Assembly (NCBI GenBank): GCA_037903475.1
Contig: JBAJFG010000271.1
Location: forward strand, 1 to 64,000
Direction of reading: 5' to 3'
Origin: Ancylostoma caninum
Taxonomy: Eukaryota > Nematoda > Chromadorea > Rhabditida > Ancylostomatidae
DNA: 64,000 nt
The first letter of the stretch is position 1. The number at the start of each line of letters is the position of its first letter. The position numbers were made by a program, and so were the translations under genes. Positions 49,701 through 60,426 of the stretch are shown here, one piece after another. Under the pieces are notes generated by a model. The model was not told the DNA's origin. It was given only the letters and a program-made list of their open reading frames with translations, and did no database searches.

Positions 49701-52612
49701 CTTTGACTTGTTAACAGCCTTCTGCGTACTTTTTTTTTATGAATTCTCTAAAACAATCCATACCTTCTTCGCGTAACATATCCGTGGGAATCCCCGGTTC
49801 GGATCTGGAAGCACTCTCGCGTTTTCCGTAAGTCGTTCAATGCTGTGCTAAATTATCAAAAATAATTCTTATAGGTTGAATATTTTGGTCAACTAGAAAA
49901 AGATGAAAAAGACGTCTACAGAAACGAAGAAACAATGAGAAAATAACTCCAACATTTTACTAAATAACTACGACAGCATGTATGTGAAGAAAATTTATAA
50001 CATTTAATATATACTCATTTCCGCAAGAATTAGAGGAAAACAGCCTACAGCTACATGCTAGAGTCGAGTTATACCTTATCCCTAGTTGACTGTTCTGAAG
50101 CAACCCGTCAATCTTACTTCTTGATGCAATGCATTGTATCTATGATATGGAGCACCTCGAATGCAATCGAATAAATAAATAAATAATACATAATATATGA
50201 GTCTATATTCATACGTACACTCGGCTGGGTGAAACAACACTTGAAGATGATTTTCTTTAAGGGTCTAGCTGATTTTCCTTCATAGTCTTTCATTTCTTCT
50301 AGTTATGATCGCATCAGGTCGCCGAGGTAGAAGTCAATATAAATTTTCTTTTTCCACAACAAATATCGGGCTCGTTGAGAAATTATCTGTGGTAGATTGG
50401 CGTAGATCGCAATGAGTTCAAAAAATGGAAGAAAAGAAAAAAATCCCGTTTTGGTCTGGTGATAAAGGCAGTAAATTCGCTCCAATGGACATTGCAGAGG
50501 TTCACAAACCACGGGTAAGGTTTACTGCATATGCTCAGAACATCTTTGTCAACGTATATCTATAGTTCTCGAAAGGGTGCGGAGAGAACATGCTTTAAGT
50601 GAGAGAATTCAGTAGGTGCCACCACGATTCTGCGGCCGCGACGCTATGAAACCGCATGCGCAATTCGTCTATTTTTTGGACAAGAACTGTAAACATTTGT
50701 TTATAACTGCTTGAGCTCAATTAATGATAGTAAAGAATTCTATGATAAGAACTTTCTAGGTCACTTTTATGGCAAAGACCCATTTTTTCTCTCTTTCCCT
50801 GTTCCCTTCGCACCGTTTCGGTGTATGTTCTTTTCTTTATGTTTGATATGCTTTACCAGACTTGAATTTCTAGAATTTCTTTGGTACAGGGTCACGCTCT
50901 TATGTACTATACTTGGCTTACTGTGACGATGAGTTCGATAAGTTCCTACGTTACTTCCTTTGCAAATCAGGGAACCGATGCTCGATACCCAGTCAATAGG
51001 ATCAAATTTTTAAGTCACTCTGTAACGTTATTCCACGAAGACCTCCACATCCTTGTTCGTGGAAGCTCTCCGGGTGAACTTTTGCGGGTTTCTGCGGATA
51101 AAATCCAGATGGCCCCGACGACCCCTTCAAGGACCATCATGCACCAGGAAAGTTTCACCAACATTTTAAGAGGAGCAAAATTTAAACATAGCAAAGTGTA
51201 GAAAATTTACCTGACAAAACCCACCTTATTAAATGGAATCGGTATGCCAGCACAGAACGAATCCCTAACAAGATACTCGAATTTGTCAACATCTATTGAG
51301 TCGTTGCTGTTAGCCACCACATCGTAGAGAAAAGCTTTTTCCACAGGGCGACCAGTGGGTAACCAAGTGCCATTAGAATCCTAAATGTCCGAAGCTCTTC
51401 GTGCACATTCTGACATGCCGAGAAAATGCAGGAGATTTCTCACGAATTTCTCCGAAGATATGATTTCCTCGATGAAAGTCATGTTTGTTTCGAATTCAGC
51501 GCCGGTGCCCAAGTACTGTTCAAGAGCGGCACGGATCTCTGGATCGCTGACAATTCGTCGGAGTATGAGGATAGAGAGGGATTCGTGCTGAAAGTACTAT
51601 TTGACATTAAAAAATATAATAAATTAAATATAGAACTCAAATTAATTCAGGACTACTCAGACTAGAGAAAATGAGTATTTTTCAAGCGTTTGATCGCGGA
51701 TACGTAAGTAAGCTCTAGATGTACAAAGAAAAAAGAAAAAATTTTATTAATAAGGTTCTGAACCACATTTTTTATTATTGTACAAATTTTAAACTTGAAT
51801 TAGAGCCAGGATATGAAATATAAAAATATCCTGTCTCCTTTCTTACCGCAACAACTGAGAAGAAACATAACCTTGTAGCGATTCAAATTGCACTTACTGA
51901 CAGCTGTTTCCTGGCGGGTAAGAAAAAAAGAAGAGAATAAAGAGAAAAAGTGAAAAATGTATAAAGGAACTAGATTCGTATAGCTGAGCACAAAATTACA
52001 CCATAAAAACTTTAAATCACCGTATATGGAGGTGCTCCAGAAGCTTCACGAAACGCTCCATCGAAGAGATGTGAAAAAGGGCCATGTCCTGAAGGAATAT
52101 ATTGAATTCTTCTTTTTTTTTCTGGATTAAACCTAAACAACAGCTATGTATGGGCAAAAATCCCACCAAGGTCGTGACAAAGTGCTGCCATCGACACGCA
52201 GAGATGGTCCTGTCCAGTGATATTCAGTGAAGGATCACGTTTCAGTGACTCAACGAATTTATATGCTAACCAGTATGTTCTGAAACTTTAAGAATGCTTA
52301 CTCACAGGTAATTATCGATTTTTACAAGATTTTCCGTACCCTAGACTATGTACAAATCGGCTATGTGTACTACACGGATATACAAAGTAGGTGACACCCT
52401 GCTGTTTGAGTTCCCGTAGCCGTTGGAATTCTCTAGTGTCCACAACTCGATCCAAGGGATGGAAAAGTGATATAGGACCATGGACCATGTCCTGGACTTC
52501 GCGTTTCTGGAAGATTTTGTATTTCGGATAGGATACAAGCTTGAGCAAAGAAAAATGGACAAACATCAAGCAGAGGTGGCCATTCTCGATGTTTCTTCTC
52601 GACTAGTTTCAT
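46797..52612 (-). CDS. SAMHD1-like HD-domain dNTP triphosphohydrolase, no SAM domain
   Basis: Predicted enzyme splitting dNTPs to deoxynucleosides and triphosphate. Exons: 52612-52565, 52506-52340, 52279-52167, 52088-52021, 51587-51444, 51380-51225, 49847-49764, 49214-49123, 48533-48401, 48347-48316, 48159-48030, 47316-47248, 47185-47072, 47019-46873, 46817-46797; about 505 aa. The metal site is H69, H107, D108 and D212 (RFVHSLG, CHDLGHGPFSH, DVDKFEY). R66, H111, H116, K213, Y216, D220 and YQH (280-282) match substrate residues of human SAMHD1. D39, Q44 and R47 match its allosteric GTP site. The human N-terminal SAM domain (about 100 aa) is absent. The start is uncertain: the ATG at 52612 sits 2 nt after a tttcag acceptor, but an ATG at 52566 reads unspliced into exon 2. 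The 32-nt exon 48347-48316 is inferred from phase alone. Confidence 0.93.
47608..47796 (-). other. Nested 62-codon frame with signal-peptide-like start, in an intron
   Basis: Inside the SAMHD1-like intron 48029-47317 an ATG-started frame opens with a hydrophobic stretch ([11 protein letters not shown]), then SNGEAKNW and a Lys-rich end. It is not in the SAMHD1 alignment, and the flanking exons join in phase without it. It is either a chance frame or a small secreted peptide gene on the same strand. I do not recognise it. Confidence 0.15.
48565..48690. repeat. Copy of the 21930-22480 repeat in a SAMHD1-like intron
   Basis: The minus strand reads tgcatcattgagattaccca, then gagtaaa, matching tgcatcataaagattaccca at about 21972. 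It lies in the intron between exons 49214-49123 and 48533-48401. Confidence 0.6.
50583..50692 (+). repeat. Interspersed repeat family R3, copy 3
   Basis: ggagagaacatgctttaagt, then gattctgcggccgcgac, aaccgcatgcgcaattcgtc and gaactgta. It lies in the 1.4-kb intron between exons 51380-51225 and 49847-49764 of the SAMHD1-like gene. Confidence 0.75.
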
Positions 52613-52614
52613 GC

Positions 52615-52621
52615 CTGAAAT
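52615..52621 (-). promoter_or_regulatory. Possible trans-splice acceptor for the SAMHD1-like mRNA
   Basis: The minus strand reads ccttgatttcag immediately followed by gc and the ATG. An acceptor with no good upstream donor, 2 nt before a start codon, is the usual picture of spliced-leader addition in nematodes. This is inference from position and consensus only. Confidence 0.4.
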
Positions 52622-52845
52622 CAAGGGAACTTTATTTACGGCGGAGGCAATTTCACACGGAGTCAAACGAGCTATTCCTCGAATTCGCAAGAAAAGGAAA
52701 ATTAAAAATATGACAACAGTACGAGTACAGCTCTCCCTCTCATTAGGTGGACACAGCCGCCTGCAACATGATTTGATTCTTTCAAGATTTCGCTTCTTTT
52801 TTTTTAAGATTCCACATAGCTATTTTTATTATTATTTATTCAGAC

Positions 52846-52987
52846 CCAAATTGTTGGGTGTATGTCATCGTGAGGGAAAAGGAGGCGTTACCAGGCCACC
52901 GTGATTGGCTCACTGATCGAATGCACCAATCACAGTAGCCTTTTAACGCCCCATTTTCCTTCGCGATGATACACCCCAAATTGTTCT
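52846..52987. mobile_element. Palindromic element between the SAMHD1-like gene and the upstream gene
   Basis: caaattgttgggtgtatgtc on the left is complementary to the right end (gatgatacaccccaaattgt). The inner parts aaaaggaggcgtta and ccaccgtgattgg also pair with their partners. About 142 bp, no coding. A related half-arm (ggtgtatcatcatgagggaa) occurs at 60361-60396. Confidence 0.82.
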
Positions 52988-53041
52988 CTTTTTTCTTCTC
53001 TTCTTTTTCTAGAATTTTAGCTCAAATAAACAGAAAAACAT

Positions 53042-53048
53042 TTTTATT
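53042..53048 (-). terminator. Poly(A) signal AATAAA
   Basis: The minus strand reads catgaataaaaatg about 20 nt after the stop codon at 53067 of the unidentified gene. It marks the 3' end of that transcript and so the beginning of the short gap before the SAMHD1-like gene. Confidence 0.55.
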
Positions 53049-53066
53049 CATGTACAGCAGAGCTCA

Positions 53067-53522
53067 CTATTTTGCTCTGCCTACGTTGACTTTTTCACCG
53101 ATGAGCACAGCTGCATAGAAGGACATGAACTTCTTGAACTGTAGTTTTTTTTCTCGGAAAGATGAGAAAATGCGCGAATAACCTACACTAAGAGGCTCAA
53201 ACAGAGACAAATCAAACAAAAAGGATGTTTACATAACCTCGTCGCCATATTGTCACAGAACTTCTGAGGAAGCCCTCCGCTTAGGACGTCATCACAAAGA
53301 AAGGAGAAAAATGCTATTTATGAGGAAAACACAAAAACAACTACACTCCCCCAGAAATGCTAGTTCCTAAGCATAAAACAGATGAAATGGCGCTCAGTCA
53401 ATCAATTCCTATTTTTTACATGTGATAAAGCTGAGAAATTAACGAAAGTGAATGTCACTTGAATTTGGTGGAAATTCTTTCCTTGATTTGAAAATTTGGA
53501 GCTTTTTCAAATGATCAATTCT
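53067..53522 (-). CDS. Last three exons of an unidentified protein gene (5' part not found)
   Basis: Exons 53522-53459, 53279-53238 and 53182-53067 join in matching phases (0/1, 1/1, 1/stop) with consensus acceptors (ttttttccag, cctaag, gtgtag) and a TAG stop followed by AATAAA. The joined C-terminus is basic, with RIDHLKKLQIFKSRKEF, SVTIWRRGYSRIFSSFREKK and KFMSFYAAVLIGEKVNVGR in order. I do not recognise the family. Upstream exons must lie beyond 53522, possibly across the 1.25-kb element at 53905-55155. The next gene (SAMHD1-like) starts 455 bp downstream on the same strand, a spacing seen in nematode operons. Confidence 0.5.
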
Positions 53523-54639
53523 CTGGAAAAAATTATCAAGGAAAGTTCAAAGAAAAGATGGAAAGGATGGAAAGTCGAGAAGCAAGCATGATAAGAATGT
53601 GATGAATGTGCAAGTATGCGGGAGTCAACCGTGCACTTCATCCTCCAAGAGAAAAGAAAAGCAAAACACCCTCAAGAGTGAAAATTGCATAAAAAGTGGA
53701 AGAGAAACAAGATGAATTTGCCTATGAAAACATTGTGGACGAGGAAAAACACTACATGAATCACTCGTTGTGAATGACTTATGGCCACGGAACATCGCCA
53801 GAACCAGTGGAACCTTTGATCTTATAAAACATTATTTGAGAAGATTGCCAGAAACTTTAAAAATTTAGTACTCGGTTTTTTAATATGAAACTGGATTTTT
53901 TTCGTACAGCCGGGTCCGGCAGCCACTGCAAATGGGCGCCGGCGGGGGCCGGCCGCCGCCACCCTCTGGCGCCCCGATATTAATGAGCTATAAATCACTC
54001 GAGCTTAGGAGAAAGCGAAGAAAAATATAATTTTAGTCCATAGTAGACAGAGTGCAGTGGATATGTTAAAGCTATAAAGCAGGGGACCATTTTCACAACT
54101 TTCACGTTTTTTCATTTTTGTGATTTTCATGGGGAAAGATTTCTGAATACACAATAAGCGAAGCCAACTCTTCCATATTCTGCTATAGTACACTGCTTCG
54201 CGAATACAAAAATGGCCGTTATTCTTCTATAGATGGACATAGTACTTCAGTTATCCAATCTGAATAATAAAGCTCATCCAATTCGGGATCCTCAGAAATA
54301 ATTGAAATCCGTATAAATTGTTCCATATCCATTGCGAAGTAGTTCTACCGCTGTCATTTATCTTTCGTGGAGTTACTCTCTCCCGGTTTCCCTCAACTTT
54401 GAAAAAGTGGTTCTTCACTATTACGTACACTATTACTATTACTTACACTTACACTTATCGTAGTTTATCTTCGAAAGAGTTTTCCACTATTACTTACACA
54501 TACACTTATCGTAGTTTGCATTCGAAATTTATGCAAAACGTTGCCGGATGCCTTCCTGGACTACCCGAAGGAGATCACGGGGGACGTTCCAAGCAGTGAA
54601 CCCCAAACACTGCGATACTTAACTCTGGATCTCCAACGG

Positions 54640-54705
54640 AGTGGAACCAGCGATAGGGACAGATTGCAATCTGCCGCTCAAACCACTGAGCCATCCGGGC
54701 TACTT
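54640..54705 (-). tRNA. tRNA-like segment (Ala-TGC-like), degenerate
   Basis: The minus strand reads gcccggatggctcagtggtt, then tgagc, giving a good D arm (gctc/gagc), then gcagattgcaatctgt, an anticodon-arm-like hairpin with TGC, and ctggttccactcc as a weak B box. The T and acceptor stems do not form properly. Most likely a tRNA-derived insert inside the 1.25-kb element. Confidence 0.4.
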
Positions 54706-54777
54706 TTTATGTTGGAGTTTGTTAGATAACTGCAGCAGTCGTAGGCAGCATACTATATGTATTTGCAAAACAGGGAC

Positions 54778-54845
54778 ACAGGGCAGGATTCGATCCCCTG
54801 ACCACCACAACGTCGATCATTCGCTCAACCCACTGAGCTATGCGC
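54778..54845 (-). tRNA. Second tRNA-like segment, degenerate
   Basis: The minus strand reads gcgcatagctcagtgggttg, then agc (an A box and D arm), and ends with caggggatcgaatcctg, an excellent T arm/B box. The anticodon stem is not recognisable and the acceptor stem does not close. Pseudo-tRNA or SINE head. Confidence 0.45.
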
Positions 54846-57081
54846 GCACGCGATGCAACATACAAATAGTGTCCAATCTTACTTACACTTACACTTATCG
54901 TAGTTTATCTTAGAAATTTAGGTGAAAAGGGAGTTGGGTGGGCCACTCCTGTGAAGCCTAAGCCCAAGCCTTAAACCCATTCTTAAGCATAGGGTTAGGC
55001 TTATCTACCCTATCTACTATGGACTAAAATTGTATTTTTCTTCGCTTTCTCCCAAGCTCGAGTGATTTATAGCTCATTAATACCGGGGCGCCGGAGGGTG
55101 GCGGCGGCCGGCGCCCGCCGGCGCCCATTTGCAGTGGCTGCTGGACCGGACTGTAATGTTAGCTTCCAGTTCACTCACCATGCAACATGCATTGGAAAGT
55201 TATTCAAACGCAAGTTATTCAAACTCAGAAGAAAAGCGCTCACATTTACTGCCTTCTAACGAAACATGCTAGCACTTATTCACATGAATAGTGATTGAAA
55301 CGGGGATTTTCTCAAATAAATTCTCTTAGAATATGCATAAATCTACATAGACGCTGTCTTTTACTAACATATGTACATAGATATAAATCTTTTGGAAAAG
55401 TGCTTAGTTACAAAGCTTTAAGATATGTATGACTTCTACTTTATTTTCTATATTTGTTTATTTATTTATTTGTACGTGGGAATACCACGCCGAACGACAA
55501 ATCATAGTAAAATAAGCATGAACATAAAGCGAAAACTTTCGAATCTACAATAAACAAATCTGTAGAGAAACGGATACAGTTCAAGAAGGTTCAGGAACCA
55601 CAAACTAACAAGCTGCTTCTTTCAGAAATTCTATTATTCAGAGTCTTAGGCGGGAAAGCCAATGAGCTCTCCAGTTCTATATTTTTAGGGATTTTTATTA
55701 TCTTAGTGAAATATGTGTTACGAGGAGGAAGGTAGGGCATTAATTACAAATTTTTCTTCCGATTTATTCATTTATTTGCTGTTTCGTTCGCGCAATGATT
55801 GAATTCGTGGGCCAAAAAGTGCCTGTATTCCAACAGCAAATAAAATAAAGAATAGAAAGAGGCGAGAGAGAGAGCCAGAAAGAAGTGCAGATTACAGCGG
55901 TTCCTATAAAAACTCACATGAATTGAAAATAGAGGAGAAAGATGAAAAAAGGTATTAGCACCCTTAATAAATTCGAAGTTTGAATTCATTACTTATTTGA
56001 TGAAATCTTACTAGGAACCCTCATTCTTGATAACTGTTCCTACTACGGAAAAGGCAACGACGTCATTGTAAGGTACTAATGATGGCAATAGAATAGACAG
56101 AAGACCATTCTATCCAGAGAAGTCACTGTTGCTCCAATGAGGATTTCAGGAAATACATAGGTCTACAAATGAGTTAAAGAGTAGACCTTTAAATCAGACG
56201 ACAATGGAAAATTTCACTTAATGACTCAATGACGAGCTCTGAAAGAAGAATCGATAATGAAAAGCAGGGGAAATGATCCAGAAGATTGGAAAGCATGAAA
56301 CTCCCATGATCACTTCCAAAAAGAGGAGATTCTTGAGATTTGATGGCAATTTTTCAGCAGATTTGTGAGCAGAAGAGCAACCGCTTATGCAAACATTTTA
56401 TCACGACCAAAATATGTAAACAAATAAACAACAGTGATTCTGAAAACGAACAATATAAACAGACAAGGACTGGCATGGCTAAAATAGGTGTTTAATCGTC
56501 AGATTGAGCGAATAAACGAGGAACTGAATAAAATGTGCATAAACGAGCTTCGATCGCAAAATTACCCATTTAAGACACACATACAAAAGAATTTCCAAGA
56601 AAACTCGATTTCAGATGGTGACCCGAGTAGTGGATGGCAGCATATGGCTGACTGTCTAGCCGGGGAAACCCGACCAGAGCACACCCAGCTGTTTGGTGGA
56701 TCGATATGCAGCCAGCCGGGCAGCTGGCTGCATAACTGACCGCTCTGCACTGACCGAAAAGCTGCACCTTTACCCAACTGGGCGCGAGTTCTATCAAAAC
56801 TAACCATACTTCTAACAAAAACTTAATTATTGAGGATGTAACAGGAAACTTTTAGCTGTTTTTCAACATTTATGTGATTTTCTTTAGAAGAAAACGTGAA
56901 AGAAAAACAAAAACCTCTGGAACAATTATCACTGTTCTTTCCTACCTTCGTTTTGAAGGGTTGCAAAGTGCCCTTGGCACTTTGTAGTGAAAATAAATAA
57001 ATAAATAAATAAAGTCCGCAAACTTCACGAAGAAAAAAGGCTAAGAAAATTCCTGTGTGTTTGTTTCGACATCACTGCTAC

Positions 57082-57199
57082 TTTATCTCCGATCAAATCT
57101 CGTATGCGTGGCAAAACATCGACGAGAAACTGTTCATTCATCAAGATTATCCCCAATAAAGGTGTTTCAAAACACCTCATTTTTAACAAAAGTTCAGCA
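57082..57199 (-). other. Exon-like frame, unidentified
   Basis: Acceptor tttctgaatag, then an open frame containing MNEQFLVDVLPRIRDLIGDK, ending at a possible gtagca donor. Codon choice looks coding, and the frame stays open on both sides to 57025. It could be an internal exon of the gene ending at 53067, since phase 0 would fit, but the distance and donor are weak. It lies next to a family C MITE, so a repeat origin is also possible. Confidence 0.25.
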
Positions 57200-57237
57200 C
57201 TATTCAGAAACGAGAACTGCCGATGTGGTGTAACTAT

Positions 57238-57439
57238 CAAGGATGAGCGGAATTCCGGTTTCTGGAAGTCGGAAGTTCCTGAATTCGTGAATTATAAGAG
57301 CTTCTTACTTCTAGATTTCTGGACAATTGGCAGCCATTGGGTCACGCCAACTCAGACAAGTTGTATTCATCGCTCCATATTTTGCCAGATTTCGAACTTT
57401 CGCCAATTTCCGACTCATGCAGTACTTCCGCTCATCCCT
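57238..57439. mobile_element. Family C MITE, copy 2
   Basis: Begins caaggatgagcggaattccg and ends acttccgctcatccctg. It shares its ends with 36008-36216, and the inner ctggaagtcggaagt and ccaatttccgactc parts also pair. About 202 bp, non-coding. Confidence 0.85.
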
Positions 57440-58232
57440 GGTAACTACCATCATAGAATAGCTTTACTGACCCTTTACTAACCGGCAGTCTCTGCGTGGA
57501 CTCTCAAGAAAAAAGGTGAAGGACGCTGCAGGAAAATAGGTGGAATTTACCGGAACTTAACGGAGACCAAAAATACGCGAAATCCGTTCGCGCCGCAGAA
57601 ATGCACGACCTATACTCTATTCATTCTAATTTTTTCTGCAAACCCGTGAAATTCCGCAAAATCCGCGATTTTCCCTGCTGCTTTTTTTCGTCTGGGAAAC
57701 GTGAGTGTAGCATCACCATAGAGATATATTCCAAAGAGTCTTCATCTGCTTCTTTAAAACTTTCCCTCATACTTACGACCGGATAATGAATAGGTATTTA
57801 TTCGAAATTCGATGATTCCATCCCGAATAAGTCAATTGTTCGGATGTTTGAAAAGGTGGAACAATTCAGCGCTCTAGACATAATAAGGAGGCTCTAAGAT
57901 CTCTCTTTTTTTTCGAACATTTGAACTCTTCGGATTTAGTCCTACATGAATGAATAAATGAATTGAGTTATTGAATTTTTATTCGGTCCTAAGTATACTT
58001 TCCCTCTGCGAATCCTTTCAACGAAGTTTTATGATGCTCCAGGAATAGCCAAGAGAATGATTTTGAAGTGATTTGAATAGTACTGCACTTTTCAGCATAT
58101 TTCCACAGAAGCGATTTCAAACCTCAGCAGAATTTTTGAAACTTCAAGATTTCCGGAGCATGCGAAGTACTTCCTATCAATACTTATCTTTAAAAAATCC
58201 TGAAAGGCACCGTCATTCTTCTAACGCTTTCG

Positions 58233-58353
58233 ATGCTCATTATAGTCATTCCACCTAAACAGCATGGTTTCCCTGGACTTTTAGGCCCGATACCCATGGA
58301 GGATTATTTGAAGAAGTTTCTGGAATCAAAAGGCTTTCAAGAGATTAGCCTAC
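58233..58353 (+). other. Exon-like frame on the plus strand, unidentified
   Basis: An open frame with a hydrophobic start (VILLTLSMLIIVIP, beginning just upstream of the ATG at 58233), then HGFPGLLGPIPMEDYLKKF and ESKGFQEISL, reaches a donor-like gtaaatatt at 58354. It could be the first exon of a small secreted or membrane protein on the plus strand. No second exon was found. Unrecognised. Confidence 0.25.
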
Positions 58354-60154
58354 GTAAATATTATAAAACAATTCCTGGATCTCAACTTTATCTCAATTTA
58401 AGCTACTTGCATTTGTTTCCAACTAGATTCCTGCCTTGAATTCATTAAGAAAAGTTGATCAATTCCAATTCGTCCAATTGTCAAATAAGTACATCAATTT
58501 GCTCTGTTGTAATCCTAGTTGCATTTTATGGTCTTTCTTTTTTTCCTTTGTTGTTAGCACGTTTCTTAGACGCATGAAAATGAAAAGAAAAATTCAATAG
58601 AAGTAGGAGATGAAGAGAACCAAGCAATCTGCCACGACGGCTAAGGCTTCAACAAGAGCCCAAGGGTACAGCGGCAGAAAGCCTCGTATATTACCCCGTA
58701 AAAGTAATCGCGTTTGACGAAATCAATCATATGCAAATAGAAGTACAACGATTACAAAGCCGTTTTTACTAGATGGTATGCGTGCGTCAGGCGCACGCAG
58801 TATTCAGCGGAAGATATTTTTGGTTTGGATCGCCTCAAAGTGCGTCCTGGCCAATTCTACGTCACACACTCGCAGGTCTAACGCATGCGCACGCTCGAGT
58901 ATAAATTTACTGTATTGAAGGCTAATAAAAATACGCAAAACGACGGCAATGAAGAAGAGATGAAGTCCACAATGGCTGTCAGATAATGTTATATTTACCG
59001 AATGATTCTTATCAGTGTTTTTAATGGTTCTGATCGGAATGGTATGGATAACGCTTGTTTCAGGTGACTGTACGGGCACATAAAAACTCTTTACACATTG
59101 ACGGATTTTTCTATTACAGAAACATGGTTATTGGTAGGAGAAACTTCCTTGAATGGATACGGTTAGTCCTCAAAATATATGAAAAAAGTAACCCAGTAAC
59201 CCAGTAACCTCTTTGACGCCAGTTCCAGTAATGCTCAAACATTTATAACTCTGACGAGTTATAAATTATGAACAAGGCCTTGCTGCCTAGATTAAATTTC
59301 TCAGATGCAAAAAAGAACATATTGGTGGGGATTCTATCATACAACTTAATTTGCCGCTTCATCTGCTTCAAAGAAATTGCGCGAAAAAGGACTGGGCGAG
59401 CGGGAGGAGGGGCATCTATGTAGGAGGCCATTAGAAAGGCCTTCTAGGTGCCCCCCCCCCCCCTCCCGCTGTTCTTGTGTCTCTCGCTGGAGACTTAAAA
59501 GCTGAAGAAATCATTCAAAATTACCTTCCTATAGGTTGCATTATGGCTGAATTCTTTATTTCGTGAAACATATTTTTGAACATCGCCGAATCATAAATGA
59601 TCAGCGGATATTAGGAATAACGGGAATAAATCATGGAAATAACGGCAAAATGGTGTGGCCTGGCGTTACTCAACGTAACTACAAAACCAAGCAACTTTCT
59701 TCAGTTGCTCAGGCTATAAAAAACCTATTTAAATGGTCGTAATCACCACTTTTTAGGTCCCTCCCCAAGGACCATTTTTTAGATCCATCCAACTCCCCTT
59801 TCCCGAAATTTCTTCAGAAAGACAGGATTTCTACGGCTTTCACTGCAGCCAATTTTAACGGACTACGAACGGGCGCTTGCAATGCGACACGAACGGTTGC
59901 AGCAGAGCAGCGCTCGGTTCTCAGGATCAGTTGCGAGAGTAGAAATAACCGGCCAGATGACGCTTTATTTTATAGGCTCATTTCATTTTCAAAATTCTGG
60001 TCGTCCAAAATCAACTTCTGGTGACAACCCCAGTTTCTCCCTATGCAAACAAAAATCTTTGAATTTTCCTATATTGAAGCGCACCTGGTCACCCGCACAG
60101 CATACGGCGCTTCACCCCAACCTAAGGTGCGCACGCACGCACAGATTCACGGAT

Positions 60155-60275
60155 TATCTGCAAAATGTAGAGTATAATGTCACTCAGGAATCCTTGCCTC
60201 ACGCCAGATGGGCGGTGCACCGTTAGGCAAGGATTTTTGAGAGACTTTATGATAGAATGCTGCATTTCTTCGACA
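60155..60275. repeat. Foldback with aatccttgcct / aggcaaggatt arms
   Basis: aatccttgcct at 60189-60199 pairs with aggcaaggatt at 60225-60235. Weaker pairing continues outward (gtatAATGtcact against agactttatgatag). Open frames on both strands here mirror each other and are not genes. Confidence 0.7.
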
Positions 60276-60426
60276 GGGACCATAGACCACAAAATTTTGT
60301 GGTTTCTGCGGTCCTCCGCCGACTCGAGGCCCAATAGACTTGCCGGGGGGGGGGGGGGGGGGTGTATCATCATGAGGGAAGATGAGGCGTTACCATGCAC
60401 ACATGCTCCTTGGCAGGAGCCATGTA

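Larger units (their letters stand above)
53905..55155. mobile_element. 1.25-kb element with about 140-bp terminal inverted repeats
   Basis: The left end (53905-54048) begins tacagccgggtccggcagcc, continues with a GC-rich block (ggcgccggcggg...ggccgccgcc) and then attaatgagctataaatcac, and runs to cttagg/agaaagcgaagaaaaata. The right end (55013-55155) is the inverse complement, finishing ggctgctggaccggactgta, at about 93% by eye. The inside (about 960 bp) carries three or four copies of cttacacttacacttatcgt (near 54446, 54490 and 54884), two tRNA-like segments and a degenerate cctaagccc/gggttaggc stretch. There is no transposase frame. The TACAG ends suggest mobilisation by a Tc1/mariner-like enzyme. 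Confidence 0.88.
53523..60426. other. Gene-poor interval with transposon-derived sequence
   Basis: Holds the 1.25-kb terminal-inverted-repeat element at 53905-55155, a TTTA microsatellite at 55451-55472, a hairpin at 56706-56733, an AAAT microsatellite at 56994-57013, a family C MITE at 57238-57439, a minus-strand exon-like frame (57199-57082), a plus-strand exon-like frame (58233-58353), a C run at 59452 and a foldback near 60155-60275. No complete gene could be assembled. Missing 5' exons of the gene ending at 53067 may be here. Confidence 0.5.

Noticed and set aside
58804..58960. Minus-strand frame with ERAHALDLRVCDVELARTHF
   Set aside because: Looked coding, but it has GC-rich tacagta..gcgcatgcg sequence typical of MITE arms here and no splice partners.
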